Source: Phenylobacterium sp.
Lineage (GTDB): Bacteria > Pseudomonadota > Alphaproteobacteria > Caulobacterales > Caulobacteraceae
Direction: 5' to 3'
DNA: 44,783 nt
NCBI RefSeq assembly: GCF_022402485.1
Contig: NZ_JAKRSA010000032.1
Coordinates: forward strand, 1-44,783
Made by a program: the position numbers and the translations under genes
Part shown: piece after piece, positions 1 to 7,924 of the stretch
Layout of the letters: each line of letters begins with the position of its first letter
Numbering within the stretch: position 1 is the first letter of the stretch
The notes under the pieces: generated by a model
The model's database searches: none
Told to the model about the DNA's origin: nothing
What the model saw: the letters and a program-made list of their open reading frames with translations, nothing else

Positions 1-372
1 TCCGTCAGCGGCGAGGAGCGGCGTATCTAGTCGCCACCCCCATGAGTGTCAATCGATCCTTTCAGACTTTCCTGCGTTACTTTTCGGAGGCATTTGCCGG
101 CCGAAATTTGGCGCAAAAAACACTTCTGGCCGCCGTGAGGCTACCCTCAAGTGTCCGAAGCGATTCGATTGAAGGACCGGAAGCTAGCGAGCAATGAAGA
201 AAAGGTCAATAGCCTTTCGGCCACCAACTGTTTCTGCCCGGCGTCACGTCCAGGGCCGCCGATTTAGGGCCCGCGCCCGCAGGAGTCAACGGATCACCGT
301 CCCGTTGCACCGGCTTGCTCACCCCCCGGCAATCTCCCTAAGAGGGGGGCGCACGAGGAGGCGCCGGCCGCG
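1..372. other. Intergenic region before the Rrf2 regulator gene
   Basis: No convincing gene is visible. Open frames here are short, rich in Arg and Pro, and have no family resemblance. An A-rich stretch lies near 113-121. The only recognisable element is a GAGGAGG-like ribosome site around 355-361, a little far (about 12 nt) from the ATG at 373. The region presumably holds the regulator's promoter, but I cannot point to clear -35/-10 boxes. Confidence 0.5.
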
Positions 373-813
373 ATGTTGTCGCAGAAGACGAGATACGCCC
401 TGCGCGCCCTTGTGGAGCTGGCACGGGTGGAAGGCACCCAGCTGACCGCTGGAGAGCTGGCCTCCCGCGCCGACGCCCCCCGGAAGTTCCTTGAAGCCAT
501 CCTGCTGGAATTGTCCCGTCATCGGCTGGTGGTTAGCCGGCGAGGCAAGTTTGGCGGCTACACCCTGGCCAAGCCCGCCGGCGACATCGCCTTCGCCGAG
601 GTCATACGGGTAATGGAAGGGCCGCTCGCCCTGGCCCCCTGCGTTAGCCGCACCGCCTTCCGCAAGTGTGATGACTGTACAGACCTGGCGACCTGCACCC
701 TGCGCGAAGCCCTGCTCCGCGCCCGGGACGCCACCGCCGCGGTGCTGGAGGCCTACAGCCTCGCCGATGCCGCAACGGGCTCCGGCGGCGAAGTGTTTCG
801 CATCGCCACCTAG
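373..813 (+). CDS. Rrf2-family transcriptional regulator, probably Fe-S or redox sensing
   Basis: This is a 146-residue DNA-binding protein of the Rrf2 family (relatives IscR, NsrR, RirA, CymR). The N-terminus has the family opening MLSQKTRYALRAL, and residues 25-65 fit the winged helix-turn-helix with its conserved GxxGGY-type wing (FGGYTLAKP). Near the C-terminus there are four cysteines, C90, C99, C102 and C108. In this family such a cluster often binds a [2Fe-2S] cofactor, so iron-sulphur, nitrosative or sulphur status is a reasonable signal, but the spacing differs from IscR and the ligand cannot be read from sequence. It stands alone, convergent with the CBS-domain gene, so its target is not evident from context. 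Confidence 0.85.
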   Translation: MLSQKTRYALRALVELARVEGTQLTAGELASRADAPRKFLEAILLELSRHRLVVSRRGKFGGYTLAKPAGDIAFAEVIRVMEGPLALAPCVSRTAFRKCDDCTDLATCTLREALLRARDATAAVLEAYSLADAATGSGGEVFRIAT

Positions 814-900
814 GCCCTGATCCCGCGACATTGAGGTTGATGTTTTCGGTCAGGGAGCAAAGGCACCCCCCTTCCCCGCCAACACCAGCACCGAAACGGA

Positions 901-1329
901 TCAGCCTGCCGCGATATAGGCCTTGAGGCCGTCGGCCTCGGCCACCACCTCGGAGATCTTGTACTTTACCAGGTCGCCGATGGAGACGATCCCCAGGAGC
1001 TTGTCGTCCTGGCAGACCGGCAGGTGCCGTACCCGGCGATCGGTCATCCGTTCCAGCAGGGCATCTACCGTCTCCCCCGGCGTGGCGAACAGGACATCGC
1101 TGGTCATGCAACCGGAGATCGGCCGGTCCAGGGCCGACGCCCCCTGCTCGGCGACAATGCGCACCACGTCGCGCTCAGAGACAATGCCTACCACCCGGCC
1201 GCCGTCCAGGACGACCAGGGCCCCCACCCGACGGGCGTGCAGCAGGGCTGATACTGAACTCACCGAGTCATGGGGCGTGACTGTGAAGACGAGGTCGCCC
1301 TTGGTCTTCAGGATCTGGGACACCAGCAT
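901..1329 (-). CDS. CBS-domain pair protein
   Basis: This 142-residue cytoplasmic protein consists almost entirely of two CBS motifs (about residues 8-60 and 72-130). Each ends in the typical G-I-V-S-x-x-D-[VL] element: GIVSERDVVR in the first and GIVSIGDLVK in the second. Tandem CBS modules bind adenosine nucleotides (AMP, ATP, SAM) and act as energy sensors. Stand-alone versions like this are common in alphaproteobacteria, usually with unknown partners. A GGGAG ribosome site sits 9 nt before the ATG at 1329. It lies 63 bp downstream of the rhomboid protease gene on the same strand and could be co-transcribed. No output domain is attached, so no specific function is assigned. Confidence 0.88.
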   Translation of the reverse strand: MLVSQILKTKGDLVFTVTPHDSVSSVSALLHARRVGALVVLDGGRVVGIVSERDVVRIVAEQGASALDRPISGCMTSDVLFATPGETVDALLERMTDRRVRHLPVCQDDKLLGIVSIGDLVKYKISEVVAEADGLKAYIAAG

Positions 1330-1392
1330 AGGTCGTTTTCTCCCTCATCCCCTGGAGGGAGCCTGTCGCATAACGGCGGTTCTGGCAATCAC

Positions 1393-2097
1393 TCACATGG
1401 TCGGATCGTTCGGGGGAGGATGGCGCGGCTCCGGCGGCTCAGCCCACGGCCCGGGGGCCGGCGCGGGCGGTGACAGTCGCCTGGCCAATCCGGCCGCGGG
1501 GCCCACCAACAGCAGCCCCGCCAGATAGCCCGCAATATGGGCCTCCCACGCCACCGCCCCATCCATCCCTGGGGCAAAGCCGAGGACGGCGATCAGCAGG
1601 TTCAGACCGATCCAGGCGGCGCTCATGAACAGGACGCGACGATCCAACAGCCCGGCCAGTTGGCCGCCCCCGGCCAGAAGGCGCGTCGCCGCCCCGATCA
1701 GGCCAAACACCGCCCCTGATGCCCCCACAAGCACGATCGCCTCACCGGGATGCACCCAGGCAAAGGCCAGATTGGCCAGGGCCCCGCAGGTCAGATAATA
1801 GCCGAGAAACACCAGCGCCCCGGACGTCCGCAGACCAAACAGTCGGGCGACAGGACTGCCAAAGGCCAAGGCGCCGGCCGCGTTCATGGCCGCGTGCACA
1901 AAGCCGCCGTGTATAAAGAGCGCGCTGACCAACCCAAAATGGGCGCCGGCTTCATAGCCCGCAGGCGAAAATCCAAACCGCCGATAGGCCTCGTCTCCGA
2001 GGACGAAAACCTGCAGGGCATAAGCCCCCAGTATGGCGCCCAACATCATCATGGCAGGCCAGGGGGCCTTGAAGATTGGCTCTCGGGGCTCGGACAA
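1393..2097 (-). CDS. Rhomboid-family intramembrane serine protease
   Basis: This 234-residue polytopic membrane protein has the rhomboid signature. The catalytic serine is in GASGAVFG (Ser127) and the catalytic histidine in a late helix, AHIAGYLAG (His187). The upstream HGGFVHAAMNAAG element supplies the conserved His/Asn region (His68, Asn72). About six transmembrane segments are visible, followed by a Pro-rich cytoplasmic tail from about residue 208. Rhomboids cut single-pass membrane proteins within the bilayer; the substrate is unknown. The start is a TTG at 2097: an in-frame stop lies directly upstream and a GGAG ribosome site is 8 nt away. It is divergent from hfaA across about 150 bp, so it shares that promoter region, but a role in holdfast formation is not shown. 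Confidence 0.9.
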   Translation of the reverse strand: MSEPREPIFKAPWPAMMMLGAILGAYALQVFVLGDEAYRRFGFSPAGYEAGAHFGLVSALFIHGGFVHAAMNAAGALAFGSPVARLFGLRTSGALVFLGYYLTCGALANLAFAWVHPGEAIVLVGASGAVFGLIGAATRLLAGGGQLAGLLDRRVLFMSAAWIGLNLLIAVLGFAPGMDGAVAWEAHIAGYLAGLLLVGPAAGLARRLSPPAPAPGPWAEPPEPRHPPPNDPTM

Positions 2098-2112
2098 TCA
2101 TCAATCTCCTGC

Positions 2113-2124
2113 GGCGTTTACGCC
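2113..2124. promoter_or_regulatory. 12-bp palindrome upstream of the hfaA promoter
   Basis: GGCGTTTACGCC has perfect 5-bp arms (GGCGT/ACGCC) around TT. It lies about 65 bp upstream of the sigma-54 -24 element, a plausible distance for an activator site, and also just upstream of the rhomboid start on the other strand. The binding protein is unknown. Confidence 0.3.
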
Positions 2125-2189
2125 AAATCAGACTCAGCCTTAACGAATTTGCGAGGGTTAGGCCCCCTAGATGCGCCGGTGTCCAAGTT

Positions 2190-2205
2190 TGGCACGCGGT
2201 TTGCT
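2190..2205 (+). promoter_or_regulatory. Sigma-54 (RpoN) -24/-12 promoter of hfaABD
   Basis: The sequence TGGCACGCGGTTTGCT matches the sigma-54 consensus TGGCACG-N4-TTGCW at every fixed position. Its -12 GC would place transcription start near 2216, about 30 bp before the hfaA ATG at 2246. This rules out the longer hfaA reading frame, which would begin at 2171 upstream of the promoter. Sigma-54 promoters need an ATP-dependent enhancer-binding activator; the palindrome at 2113-2124 is one candidate site. In Caulobacter, sigma-54 drives polar-development genes, so a link to holdfast timing is plausible but inferred. Confidence 0.8.
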
Positions 2206-2245
2206 TAATGAACCCCGCGCCCTGTCTCCGGAGTTCGCCAAGCCC

Positions 2246-2683
2246 ATGGCCCTCGTCAACCTCGCCCAGCCCGTCGGCTGGCTTGCCGCGATCCTCTCAG
2301 GTGCCCTGTGCGTCAGCACAGCGCATGCCCAGCACATGTCCACCAACTCGGCGGATTTCAACGCCGGGTGGGGCCGCTATGCCGGCAGCGAGAACCGTCC
2401 GGTCGAGGTTTCTACCCGCGACGCTAACGGCAATCGGATCATTGTCGACGGCCTGATCCTGACCGGCGAGGACCAGTCGAGCTTCGCCCGCTCAAGCGGA
2501 TCGGCCGATGTGTTCGCCGGGGTCGGCGCAAGCGCTGGCGGGGCCAGCGCCATAGGCAACAACCTCGTGGTGGTGACCCAGGGCAACTACAACACGGTCA
2601 TCGTCAATTCGCACCAGGTGAACACCGGGACCGTCTCGGCCGGAACGAAACTGAATTCCGGCGGGGTCGGCGATGCAAATTAA
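2246..2683 (+). CDS. hfaA: Holdfast anchor protein HfaA (amyloid-like)
   Basis: This 145-residue secreted protein is the first gene of the holdfast-anchor operon. A signal peptide covers about residues 1-28 (MALVNLAQPVGWLAAILSGA, then a VSTAHAQ cleavage region). The mature part is small, Gly/Ser/Asn rich and ends in a Gln/Asn/Val pattern (VVVTQGNYNTVIVNSHQVNT) reminiscent of curlin subunits. In Caulobacter, HfaA reaches the surface through HfaB and forms heat- and SDS-resistant polymers that tether holdfast polysaccharide to the pole. The start at 2246 was chosen because it opens the signal peptide, follows a GGAG at 2230-2233, and lies downstream of the sigma-54 promoter. The stop overlaps the hfaB start by 11 bp. 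Confidence 0.85.
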   Translation: MALVNLAQPVGWLAAILSGALCVSTAHAQHMSTNSADFNAGWGRYAGSENRPVEVSTRDANGNRIIVDGLILTGEDQSSFARSSGSADVFAGVGASAGGASAIGNNLVVVTQGNYNTVIVNSHQVNTGTVSAGTKLNSGGVGDAN

Positions 2684-3677
2684 ACCCGCCATGCGATTGA
2701 CCGGCGCGGTCAGCGCCCTGGCCCTGACCTTGTCGGCCTGCGCCACGCCGGTGGCTGGCCCTGGCGGCAACTATAGCCGCCCGATCGGCGGCGCGCCCGT
2801 GACCGCCAATCCGACCCCCTATTCCACCGCCCTGGTCTGCCTGGCCGGCTATGCCCGCAACGCCAATCTGACCGCCCCGCGGATCGCCGTGGGTCGTATC
2901 GCCGACTATACCGGCAAGACGGAGTCGGACGGTAGCGGCCGCAAGATCACCCAGGGCGCATCGCTGATGGCCATGTCAGCCTTCGCCAAGGCCGGCATGC
3001 CGCTGGTGGAGCGTTTCGATACCTCGGTCTCCGAGCTTGAGCTGAAATACGCCAACAACAAGCTGATCTCTGACCAGCCCAACGCCGCCCCGAACATGCC
3101 CGCGGAGTACCGCCGCATCCTGTCGGGCCAGGTGCCCGGCTCGGACTTCTATGTGGCCGGCGGCCTGACGGAGCTGAACTTCAACATTCGTTCTTCGGGG
3201 TTCGATGTGGGGGGCGGCGATCCTGACCCACAGGACCTGAAGGGCAACATCCGCGGCCGCCTGTTCATCATGAACATCGGCCTGGACCTGCGGCTGATCA
3301 ACACCCGCACCCTCGAAGTGGTCGACGTGATCTCCTACCAGAAGCAGGTGATTGGTCGGGAGGTCGGTGTCGGCCTGTTCGACTTCCTGGGCGGCAATGT
3401 GTTCGACATTTCAGCCGGCACCGGAGCCCTGGAGCCCATGCAGCTGGCCGTCCGCTCGCTGGTGGAACGGGCGGTGATCGAGATGAGCGCCAACCTCTAC
3501 GGCATGCCCGGTCCTCAGGCCTGCCTGTCGTCCGACCCCCTGGGCGGGAGCACTGTGGGGATCACGGGCGCTTACGTCCCGGCCTATAACAATCTGGGGA
3601 CCAACAATGCGCAGACTCGCCAAGATCCTAGCCGTTGGAACGTCCACCGCGATCCTAACGTCCGCGGCCGCTACTAG
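2673..3677 (+). CDS. hfaB: Holdfast anchor secretion lipoprotein HfaB (CsgG-like)
   Basis: This 334-residue outer-membrane lipoprotein belongs to the CsgG/HfaB family. The lipobox LSAC gives Cys23 as the modified residue. The body (about residues 50-290) follows the CsgG fold order: IAVGRIADYTGK, a central LSGQVPGSDFYVAGGLTEL strand region, and LDLRLINTRTLEVVDVISYQ. Known HfaB is the outer-membrane export pore for HfaA and HfaD and stabilises both. The start overlaps the end of hfaA, and the last 71 bp also encode the first residues of hfaD in another frame. The C-terminal tail after about residue 295 is low complexity. Alternative start: the ATG at 2691, which lacks a clear ribosome site. 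Confidence 0.92.
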   Translation: MQIKPAMRLTGAVSALALTLSACATPVAGPGGNYSRPIGGAPVTANPTPYSTALVCLAGYARNANLTAPRIAVGRIADYTGKTESDGSGRKITQGASLMAMSAFAKAGMPLVERFDTSVSELELKYANNKLISDQPNAAPNMPAEYRRILSGQVPGSDFYVAGGLTELNFNIRSSGFDVGGGDPDPQDLKGNIRGRLFIMNIGLDLRLINTRTLEVVDVISYQKQVIGREVGVGLFDFLGGNVFDISAGTGALEPMQLAVRSLVERAVIEMSANLYGMPGPQACLSSDPLGGSTVGITGAYVPAYNNLGTNNAQTRQDPSRWNVHRDPNVRGRY

Positions 3678-4845
3678 TCAGACCCTCGACAGCGTCATCG
3701 TCAGCGACCAGGTCCAGACCAGCGACATCTTCGCCGGTCAGACCCTCAATGTCGTGTCGGTGAGCGACACCACCACCTCGGTTGCCACGGCCACCGGTGC
3801 CGCCTTTGATGGATCTGGCGAAGGGGTGACCCTGGATGTGCGCGCCAATCAGAATCTGCAGGCCAATGTCACCGCCGACACCCGCCTGGACGCCGCCGTT
3901 AACGCCGGCGCTGTCGCAGCCCTGAGCACCACCGCCACCGGCGTCACCAGCGAGTCCAATATCTATAACGGCACCCTGACCGGGGTTTACACCCAGCGGA
4001 CCGGACCGAACCGAATCTACAGCCACAGCCATGTGGAGGCCCCCCAGGCGGAGGCCGGGGACATCACCGCCTCAACCCAGGCCATCGGCATGAACCAGGG
4101 CTTCGGCGTCAGCCATAGCGTGGTGGGTGCGCGGGTAAACCAGACCAATACCGCCGATGTGGTCGCCGACGGCGGCGGGACAGTGGGTCATGTGGATGGG
4201 GCGGCGACCTTTGCCGGCGCGGCCACAGGGGCCAACGTCACCAGCTCCAGCATCGACGGGGCCGCCCAGCGCTACATCATCGGTCAGACCAATGCGCCGG
4301 CCATGGTCCAGGCCAGCCAGTTTACCGCCCACGGCTCGGCCTATCTCGCCACCACCAGCGCCACGGCCACTGGCGGCTCTATCAATCTGCACAATGAAGG
4401 CGGGCTGCTGGACGTGACCAGCCGCCAGACCAATGAGGCCTATCTGAGGGCCCAAAGCGTGGGCTCAGCTTTCCAGTTTGGGTCGGCCGCCTCCATCGCC
4501 TTCGGGGTCGGCAATTCTTTCCTAGCCGGCAATCTTGGCTCGGAAACCATCATCGACGCCGTTCAGCTTAATGACAGCGGCGGGGTTGAGGTCATCGCCG
4601 ACTTCACAGGCGCTGAGGGCTATGACGCCTCGGCCCATGCGACGGCCATGGGAAACGCGGCCACGGGCTTTGTCTGCAACGACTGTGATGGACGTCTCGT
4701 GGCCACCAGCCAGCAAGTCAACAGCACCGACATCAGCGCCCATTCTTCGGTCACCGTGACGGGCCACGCCCGATCGGCCACAGGGGTGTCCAATGCCGTG
4801 GGCAATACGGCGACCTATTTCGTGAGCCGTCCCGGCGCGCACTAA
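3607..4845 (+). CDS. hfaD: Holdfast anchor protein HfaD (surface adhesin-like)
   Basis: This 412-residue exported protein is the last gene of the operon. A signal peptide covers about residues 1-25 (MRRLAKILAVGTSTAILTSA, then AATSQ), which supports the early start at 3607 despite a 71-bp overlap with hfaB. The mature protein is built of imperfect repeats alternating QTN/QxN turns with Ala/Gly/Ser/Thr beta-strand stretches (RVNQTNTADVVA, IIGQTNAPAMVQA, SRQTNEAYLRA, then ATAxGNA motifs), suggesting a beta-helical or amyloid-like fibre. A single CNDC pair lies near residue 358. Known HfaD is exposed at the stalked pole and links holdfast to the envelope with HfaA. No obvious terminator follows. 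Confidence 0.85.
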   Translation: MRRLAKILAVGTSTAILTSAAATSQTLDSVIVSDQVQTSDIFAGQTLNVVSVSDTTTSVATATGAAFDGSGEGVTLDVRANQNLQANVTADTRLDAAVNAGAVAALSTTATGVTSESNIYNGTLTGVYTQRTGPNRIYSHSHVEAPQAEAGDITASTQAIGMNQGFGVSHSVVGARVNQTNTADVVADGGGTVGHVDGAATFAGAATGANVTSSSIDGAAQRYIIGQTNAPAMVQASQFTAHGSAYLATTSATATGGSINLHNEGGLLDVTSRQTNEAYLRAQSVGSAFQFGSAASIAFGVGNSFLAGNLGSETIIDAVQLNDSGGVEVIADFTGAEGYDASAHATAMGNAATGFVCNDCDGRLVATSQQVNSTDISAHSSVTVTGHARSATGVSNAVGNTATYFVSRPGAH

Positions 4846-4989
4846 CTCGGGTTCGGCTTAAGAGCCCCCTTCTCTTCTGGTCTGCCCACAGCCCAAGCCC
4901 CTCGCCGGATCTTCGCCCCGTTAGCGCCTTGCCCTCGCCCCAACCGGCGGCGATGGTGCCCGCTGTTCTGGTGACCTTCGGACGGCTCA

Positions 4990-7872
4990 ATGATCAGTTC
5001 CCTGCGGGCGATGCTTGCGCTTATTGCGGCCCTCGCCCTGGCCAGCCCTGTGGGCGCGGCCAGTCTGAGTGTCCAGGCGACACCGTCCTCTACCGAGGTG
5101 ACGCCACAGGCAGGCACGGCTACAGAGCTCGCCCCCGGCCAATGGCCCCAGGCCCTCGCCGACATCGCCCCCGATCCAGACGTGCGCTTTGGCACCTTGC
5201 CCAACGGCATGCGCTACGCGATCCGCCGCCAGACCATTCCAGAAGGCCAGGGGGCCCTGCGGCTGCGGATCGATGCCGGCTCGCTGATGGAGGCCGATGA
5301 CCAGCTGGGCCTGGCGCACTTCCTTGAGCACATGGCCTTCAATGGCTCCAAGGCCGTCCCGGAAGGGGAGATGATCAAGATCCTGGAGCGGCTGGGGCTG
5401 GCTTTTGGGGCCGACACCAACGCCTCCACCGGGTTTGACGAGACCATCTACAAGCTCGACCTGCCCCGCACCGACGCCGAGACCGTGTCCACCAGCCTCA
5501 TGCTGCTCCGCGAAACGGCGATGAACCTGCTTATCGCGCAGGACGCCGTGGACCGTGAGCGCGGGATCATCCTGTCGGAGGAACGGGCCCGGGATACGCC
5601 GCCCTATCGCATCTACAAGAACCGCCTTGCCTTCCTGCTGAAGGGCCAGCGCCTCAACACGCGCTATCCCATTGGCGAGGTTGAGATTCTGCGGACTGCG
5701 CCGGCCCAGCGCCTGCGCGATTTCTATGAGGCCTATTACCGGCCTGAGCGGACCCTGCTGGTGGCCGCAGGGGATTTTGACATCGACGCCATGGAAACGC
5801 AGATCGTGGCGGCGTTCGGCAGCTGGTCGCCCCCTGGGGCATCAGGGGAAGACCCCGATCTGGGGGCCGTACAGCCCCGGGGCCTGGAGGCCAGGGTCGC
5901 CGTAGAGCCCGGGGTGCAGGCCGCCCTGCAGATGGCCTGGGTCCGAGCGCCGGACCGGGGTGTCGACACCCTGGTCCGTCGACGGACTGAGGTGATCGAG
6001 CAGCTGGGGTTTTCAGTCTTGAACCGGCGGCTGTCGGCCCTGTCCCGGGCCGCTGATCCCCCCTTTCTGGGGGCCGGCGCCTTTGTGAACGACGAGTTCG
6101 GCGCCGCCGAAACCACCAGCATCCTGGCCAACGCCCAGGAAGGAAGGTGGCAAGAGGCCCTGAGCGCCATCGAGGCCGAACAGCGCAGGATGATGCTGTT
6201 TGGCGTCCGCCAGGACGAGCTTGAACGCGAGATCGTCGAGTATCGTGCCCGGCTGGAGGCCAGCGTCGCCGGCGCCGCCACCCGCCGGCCCGCAACCCTG
6301 GCCCAGCAGATCCTCGGTGCCACGGCGCAGGACCGGGTGGTCACCAGTCCGGCCCAGGACCTGGCCCAGTTTGAGGCCGCCGTGCAGGGACTGGAGGCCG
6401 CGACCGTTAGCGAGGCCCTGACGCAGGCGTTTGAGGGCCAGGGGCCATTAATCTTCCTGGCCAACCCCACGCCGGTGGATGGCGGTGAGGCAGCCGTCCT
6501 GGCGGCTTATGAGGCGGCCAGGGTCCGTCTCGTCGAGCCGCCAGCTGCCCTGAGCCAGTTGGAATGGCCGTATCTGAGCTTTGGGCCGGTGGGCAAGGTG
6601 GCGGAAACGAAAGAGGTCACCGATCTCGACACGGTCTTTGTCCGGTTTGAGAACGGCGTCCGCCTGACCATCAAGCCGACCAAGTTTCAGGACGATGAGA
6701 TCCTGGTTGCCGTCAATGTGGGCCATGGCCTGCAAAGCCTCCCTTCGGATGTGCAGACCTTGACCTGGGCCACACAGGCCTTCGCGGAAGGGGGGCTCGG
6801 CAAGATCACCGCCGAAGATATGGAGCGGGTCCTGGCCTCCCGGGTCTATGGGGTTCGGCTGCGCGTCAGCGATGAGGCCTTCACCTTATCAGGTGCCACC
6901 CGGCCCGAAGACCTGGACGTGCAGATGCAGGTCCTGAGCGCCTATCTGACCGATCCGGCCTGGCGGGCCGAGCCCTTTGCCCGGATCAAGGCCGCAGGGG
7001 CCACTATTCATGACCAGTACGAAGCCACAGCCGGCGGCGTCCTGGCCCGAGATCTCTCGGGCCTGCTGCGCTCGGGCGACCGCCGCTGGACCTTCCCCAC
7101 CAAGACCGAGATCGCCGAGGCCAAGCTGGATGATCTGAAGACGCAACTGAGCGGCCCGCTCACTGACGGACAGATCGAGGTGGTGATCGTCGGCGACACA
7201 ACGGTGGAGAAGGCCATCGACATTGTCGCCCAGACCCTGGGTGCCTTGCCAGCTCGCCCAGAGACCGTTCCCCCGGTGACCACTGGCGTCCGGTTTCCCG
7301 CGCCAACAGCGGCAGCTCTGCGCCGCACCCATACCGGCCGCGATGACCAGTCGATCGGCTATGTGGCCTGGCCCAGCACCGACTTCTTCGCTGATCCGCA
7401 GGCCGCCCGGGAAGCCGCTATTCTCGGGGAGATCCTGAGGCTGCGGCTGGTGGAGGAGTTGCGAGAAAGCCAGGGCGCTACCTATTCGCCCTCGGTGAAC
7501 TACAGCCACGCCTATGTCTGGACCGGCTGGGGTTATATGTCGGCCAGTGTCGAAATCCCGCCGGGTGGGCTGACGGCCTTCTTTGCCGACGTGGACATGA
7601 TCGCCGCTGATCTGCGCAATCAACAGGTCGATCAGGATGAATTGTCCCGCGCCCGCTCGCCCCGGGTCGAGCGCATCGCCCGTGCCCAGGTCACCAACGA
7701 CTACTGGCTGCGGGAGCTCGCGGGCGGACAGGCTGATCCCCGGCGCCTAGAGGCGATCCGCGCCTCAATCCCCGGTACGGAACGAGTCTCAGCGCAGGAT
7801 GTCCAGCGGGCCGCCCAACGCATTCTGCGACCCGAGGCCGCCTGGAGGCTCGAAGTCCTGCCTGAGGAATAG
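4990..7872 (+). CDS. Secreted M16-family zinc metallopeptidase (pitrilysin type)
   Basis: This 960-residue protein begins with a signal peptide (cleavage near residue 24, VGA-AS) and contains two M16 halves. The active half (about 60-270) has the inverted zinc motif HFLEH (His110, Glu113, His114) with the distal glutamate in DRERG (Glu190). The second, inactive-type half begins near 530 and includes the usual RLVEELRESQGATYSPSV segment. The length matches the fused double-unit pitrilysin class. Such enzymes cut peptides in the periplasm. It lies 144 bp downstream of hfaD on the same strand and could be read through from the hfa operon, but no functional link to the holdfast is demonstrated. 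The start is the only ATG that opens the signal peptide; its ribosome site is weak. Confidence 0.93.
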   Translation: MISSLRAMLALIAALALASPVGAASLSVQATPSSTEVTPQAGTATELAPGQWPQALADIAPDPDVRFGTLPNGMRYAIRRQTIPEGQGALRLRIDAGSLMEADDQLGLAHFLEHMAFNGSKAVPEGEMIKILERLGLAFGADTNASTGFDETIYKLDLPRTDAETVSTSLMLLRETAMNLLIAQDAVDRERGIILSEERARDTPPYRIYKNRLAFLLKGQRLNTRYPIGEVEILRTAPAQRLRDFYEAYYRPERTLLVAAGDFDIDAMETQIVAAFGSWSPPGASGEDPDLGAVQPRGLEARVAVEPGVQAALQMAWVRAPDRGVDTLVRRRTEVIEQLGFSVLNRRLSALSRAADPPFLGAGAFVNDEFGAAETTSILANAQEGRWQEALSAIEAEQRRMMLFGVRQDELEREIVEYRARLEASVAGAATRRPATLAQQILGATAQDRVVTSPAQDLAQFEAAVQGLEAATVSEALTQAFEGQGPLIFLANPTPVDGGEAAVLAAYEAARVRLVEPPAALSQLEWPYLSFGPVGKVAETKEVTDLDTVFVRFENGVRLTIKPTKFQDDEILVAVNVGHGLQSLPSDVQTLTWATQAFAEGGLGKITAEDMERVLASRVYGVRLRVSDEAFTLSGATRPEDLDVQMQVLSAYLTDPAWRAEPFARIKAAGATIHDQYEATAGGVLARDLSGLLRSGDRRWTFPTKTEIAEAKLDDLKTQLSGPLTDGQIEVVIVGDTTVEKAIDIVAQTLGALPARPETVPPVTTGVRFPAPTAAALRRTHTGRDDQSIGYVAWPSTDFFADPQAAREAAILGEILRLRLVEELRESQGATYSPSVNYSHAYVWTGWGYMSASVEIPPGGLTAFFADVDMIAADLRNQQVDQDELSRARSPRVERIARAQVTNDYWLRELAGGQADPRRLEAIRASIPGTERVSAQDVQRAAQRILRPEAAWRLEVLPEE

Positions 7873-7924
7873 CCCCCATCCGAAGTCAGCCCAGGCCTGT
7901 GGGGCAGTCCCATTTGGGGCCGCG

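Noticed and set aside
194..445. An 83-codon frame before the Rrf2 regulator
   Set aside because: Arg-rich composition, no ribosome site, and it overlaps the start of a clear gene in another frame.
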